A DNA stretch of 64,000 nt from an uncultured Caldilineaceae bacterium (GTDB lineage: Bacteria; Chloroflexota; Anaerolineae; Caldilineales; Caldilineaceae). Below are positions 62,693 through 64,000 of this stretch, one piece after another. Each line of letters starts with the position of its first letter. The first letter of the stretch is position 1. The position numbers were made by a program, and so were the translations under genes. Under the pieces are notes generated by a model. The model saw nothing but the letters and a program-made list of their open reading frames with translations. It did no database searches and was not told the DNA's origin. The stretch covers positions 1 through 64,000 of the forward strand of contig CATOTS010000035.1 in NCBI GenBank assembly GCA_951813625.1, in the 5' to 3' direction.

Positions 62693-63877
62693 TCAGGATT
62701 GTGGGGGAGGAAGGGGCGAGGGATCCGGCCAGTCCAGTTCGTCGAGACTTGTCTGCGATACCTTGCCATGGGCATCAAATGCCGCCTGAAGCCGCTTGCT
62801 CAGCCAAGCGACCCCCTCGGTAGAAAGCTTCACATGCGGCTGGCTACCGATTGCCCTTCTGGGATTCGTATTACCTTTGCCGTCGGCGGCATTGCGCTGC
62901 GTGGAGGCGAACGAATCGGCTCCGAGCGTCTCCATCAGTTCGTAAAGCGAGACGCCGTTCCCCATCGTACCATCGACGAACTCAGCGTGATGGACTCGAA
63001 TGTAATGCGACCACCTCTTCCTCCGGGGCCACTTGTCAATATCAGTCTCTGTGGCGTCGTCCCTTACCGGCTTGTGCGCCATTGCAATGGCACGACCAAA
63101 GACACGGATGTCATTGGGATTGCGGGTGAGACGCCCGATGAAAATAGTATCGTCGTCCTGCACGGCCTTTGGCCGCTTTCCGGTGGGATAGCAGACTGAC
63201 CAGTGGCATCCCCCTTCGATCCCCTCTATGATCGGAGTCGACAGCAGGGCGCGCTCGCCGCTCGATCCCAAGAACTTCACAAATGCTTGCGACGCAGCGG
63301 ATACAGCGATCGGTAGCTGCGCAGGCGGCGCAGCAATAATCCCGGTATCGACGCCAAAGTCGCCTAATCCACCTGTCGCTTGAGGGCGGCCGCCCTCAAG
63401 CCAGTAGTCTGTGACGATCCTGTCCCAGGCGTCGAGTTGATCTGGCACCAGGTCGATGCCGGCACGGCACCATAGATCGTCGAAATAGTCCAGACTGTTC
63501 TCGACAGTTTCCCCTTCAGTGGTAACCATGCCGAACTCATGGTTTGAATCGAGCGCGGCCTTGGTGAGGTTGCACGAGGTGATGATGGCCCGTTTCTTGC
63601 CGAAGAGGTACAGCTTGGCGTGGAGGTTCTTCACGCCGCGTACGCTGGCGCCGGCATCGAGCAGATTTCGCAGCGCGGCGATGTCGCTGACCCCGTCGGC
63701 GATGTCGCTGAGATTGAAACGGGTGATGACCTGAATCTCTTTTGGGTTATGTTGCAGCAGCCGCTGAAGGGCGTTCGCCTTGATGAAGGGACAGATGATG
63801 CGAAGCTCGCTGGCGTCGTCGTTCAGGGCCTCAGTGAATTCGTTGGTCCAGTTTCCGTCAAGCAGTCGAGAAGTCAT
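62693..63877 (-). CDS. Phospholipase D-family nuclease-like protein
   Basis: 394 residues. The N-terminal PLD-like domain (1-150) has a single HxK motif in VKNLHAKLYLFGKKRAIITS (His86, Lys88) followed by SCNLTKAALDSNHEFG (Ser101, Asn103), so a dimer would be needed for a full active site, as in PLD nucleases such as Nuc and BfiI. The C-terminal half contains TIFIGRLTRNPNDIRVFGRA and WPRRKRWSHYIRVHHAEFVD, a basic segment possibly for nucleic-acid binding. It is convergent with the zinc-ribbon gene (about 150 bp between them, no gene) and is the last gene of the window. A defence role is plausible from the neighbourhood but unproven. Confidence 0.75.
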   Translation of the reverse strand: MTSRLLDGNWTNEFTEALNDDASELRIICPFIKANALQRLLQHNPKEIQVITRFNLSDIADGVSDIAALRNLLDAGASVRGVKNLHAKLYLFGKKRAIITSCNLTKAALDSNHEFGMVTTEGETVENSLDYFDDLWCRAGIDLVPDQLDAWDRIVTDYWLEGGRPQATGGLGDFGVDTGIIAAPPAQLPIAVSAASQAFVKFLGSSGERALLSTPIIEGIEGGCHWSVCYPTGKRPKAVQDDDTIFIGRLTRNPNDIRVFGRAIAMAHKPVRDDATETDIDKWPRRKRWSHYIRVHHAEFVDGTMGNGVSLYELMETLGADSFASTQRNAADGKGNTNPRRAIGSQPHVKLSTEGVAWLSKRLQAAFDAHGKVSQTSLDELDWPDPSPLPPPQS

Positions 63878-64000
63878 AGCAGATCCAATTCCTCCTCTTA
63901 CGCAAGGTCAGGCGCCGTCAACGCAACTTTTCGGAGCGGAGAGAGTATATCACCCTGCGAGGAAGAAAGGGAACCGCTGGCTGCGGCCAGTCGAACAGGC
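63878..64000. other. Right edge of window, no gene seen
   Basis: The last 123 bp hold the upstream region of the PLD gene (GAGGAGGAATTGG, read on the minus strand, is its ribosome site). No further gene can be called. Confidence 0.4.

Overview
The window is GC-rich bacterial DNA. The most likely source is a heterotrophic Chloroflexota bacterium of the Anaerolineae/Caldilineae kind. This is inferred from Thr-Pro-rich linkers joining PA14 domains in a secreted protein, RNase J, RqcH, an N-terminally anchored FtsK, and the mix of sugar-acid, xylose and sulfatase genes with many MFS carriers. No rRNA or tRNA was recognised, so the placement is only moderate.

Layout. 1-10.2 kb is mostly ordinary chromosome: the start of a radical-SAM sulfatase maturase running off the left edge, a frameshifted Gfo/Idh oxidoreductase, a sugar isomerase-like TIM barrel, RqcH, a PA14 surface protein, an AraD1/GguC-like enzyme, a family-5 uracil-DNA glycosylase and a DUF418 membrane protein. 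10.4-17.9 kb is an insertion zone. It holds three IS3-family copies alternating with two near-identical lipoprotein genes (an exact 2,000-bp period), an IS982 scrap, an Rhs scrap, a large lipoprotein with LVIVD-like repeats, and a DUF433 antitoxin-type gene split by a miniature element. 17.9-32.3 kb is carbohydrate metabolism: MFS, xylB, xylA, a lactonase-type amidohydrolase, rhaM, a second Gfo/Idh enzyme, a class III aminotransferase, a Cys-type sulfatase, two tandem MFS genes and a LolA-like lipoprotein. 32.5-37.1 kb is an AAA+ ATPase/subtilase pair resembling the IetAS system; its protease gene has been cut by an IS982 insertion. 37.4-47.3 kb is housekeeping: a haloalkane-dehalogenase-like hydrolase, FtsK, RNase J, two glutamine synthetases and a 59-residue membrane peptide. 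47.5-64 kb is a defence-type accessory island: many IS3/IS982 scraps, two copies of an HsdR N-terminal scrap, an MFS gene, a three-gene operon (STAS-HATPase protein, DUF4325 STAS-like protein, PIN nuclease), a single-chain restriction-modification enzyme, a zinc-ribbon protein with a possible nuclease core, and a PLD-family nuclease.

Mobile fraction. Two families of miniature elements are defined here by comparing copies. F1 (about 285-310 bp) has termini starting GTAACTACTCAGCC and makes 8-bp target duplications. F2 has termini starting GGGTGCAGTCC and makes a 9-bp duplication in one copy. Both carry the same GC-rich palindromic core, and one element is an F1/F2 chimera joined at that core. 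Two insertions can be undone on paper to restore exact reading frames: F1 out of the DUF433 gene and IS982 out of the subtilase gene.

The strongest candidates for an undescribed system are the STAS-HATPase/DUF4325/PIN operon at 55.6-57.4 kb and its neighbours up to 63.9 kb. Several single-base frameshifts in otherwise well-conserved genes (near 20-60, 470 and 29,805) may be assembly errors.
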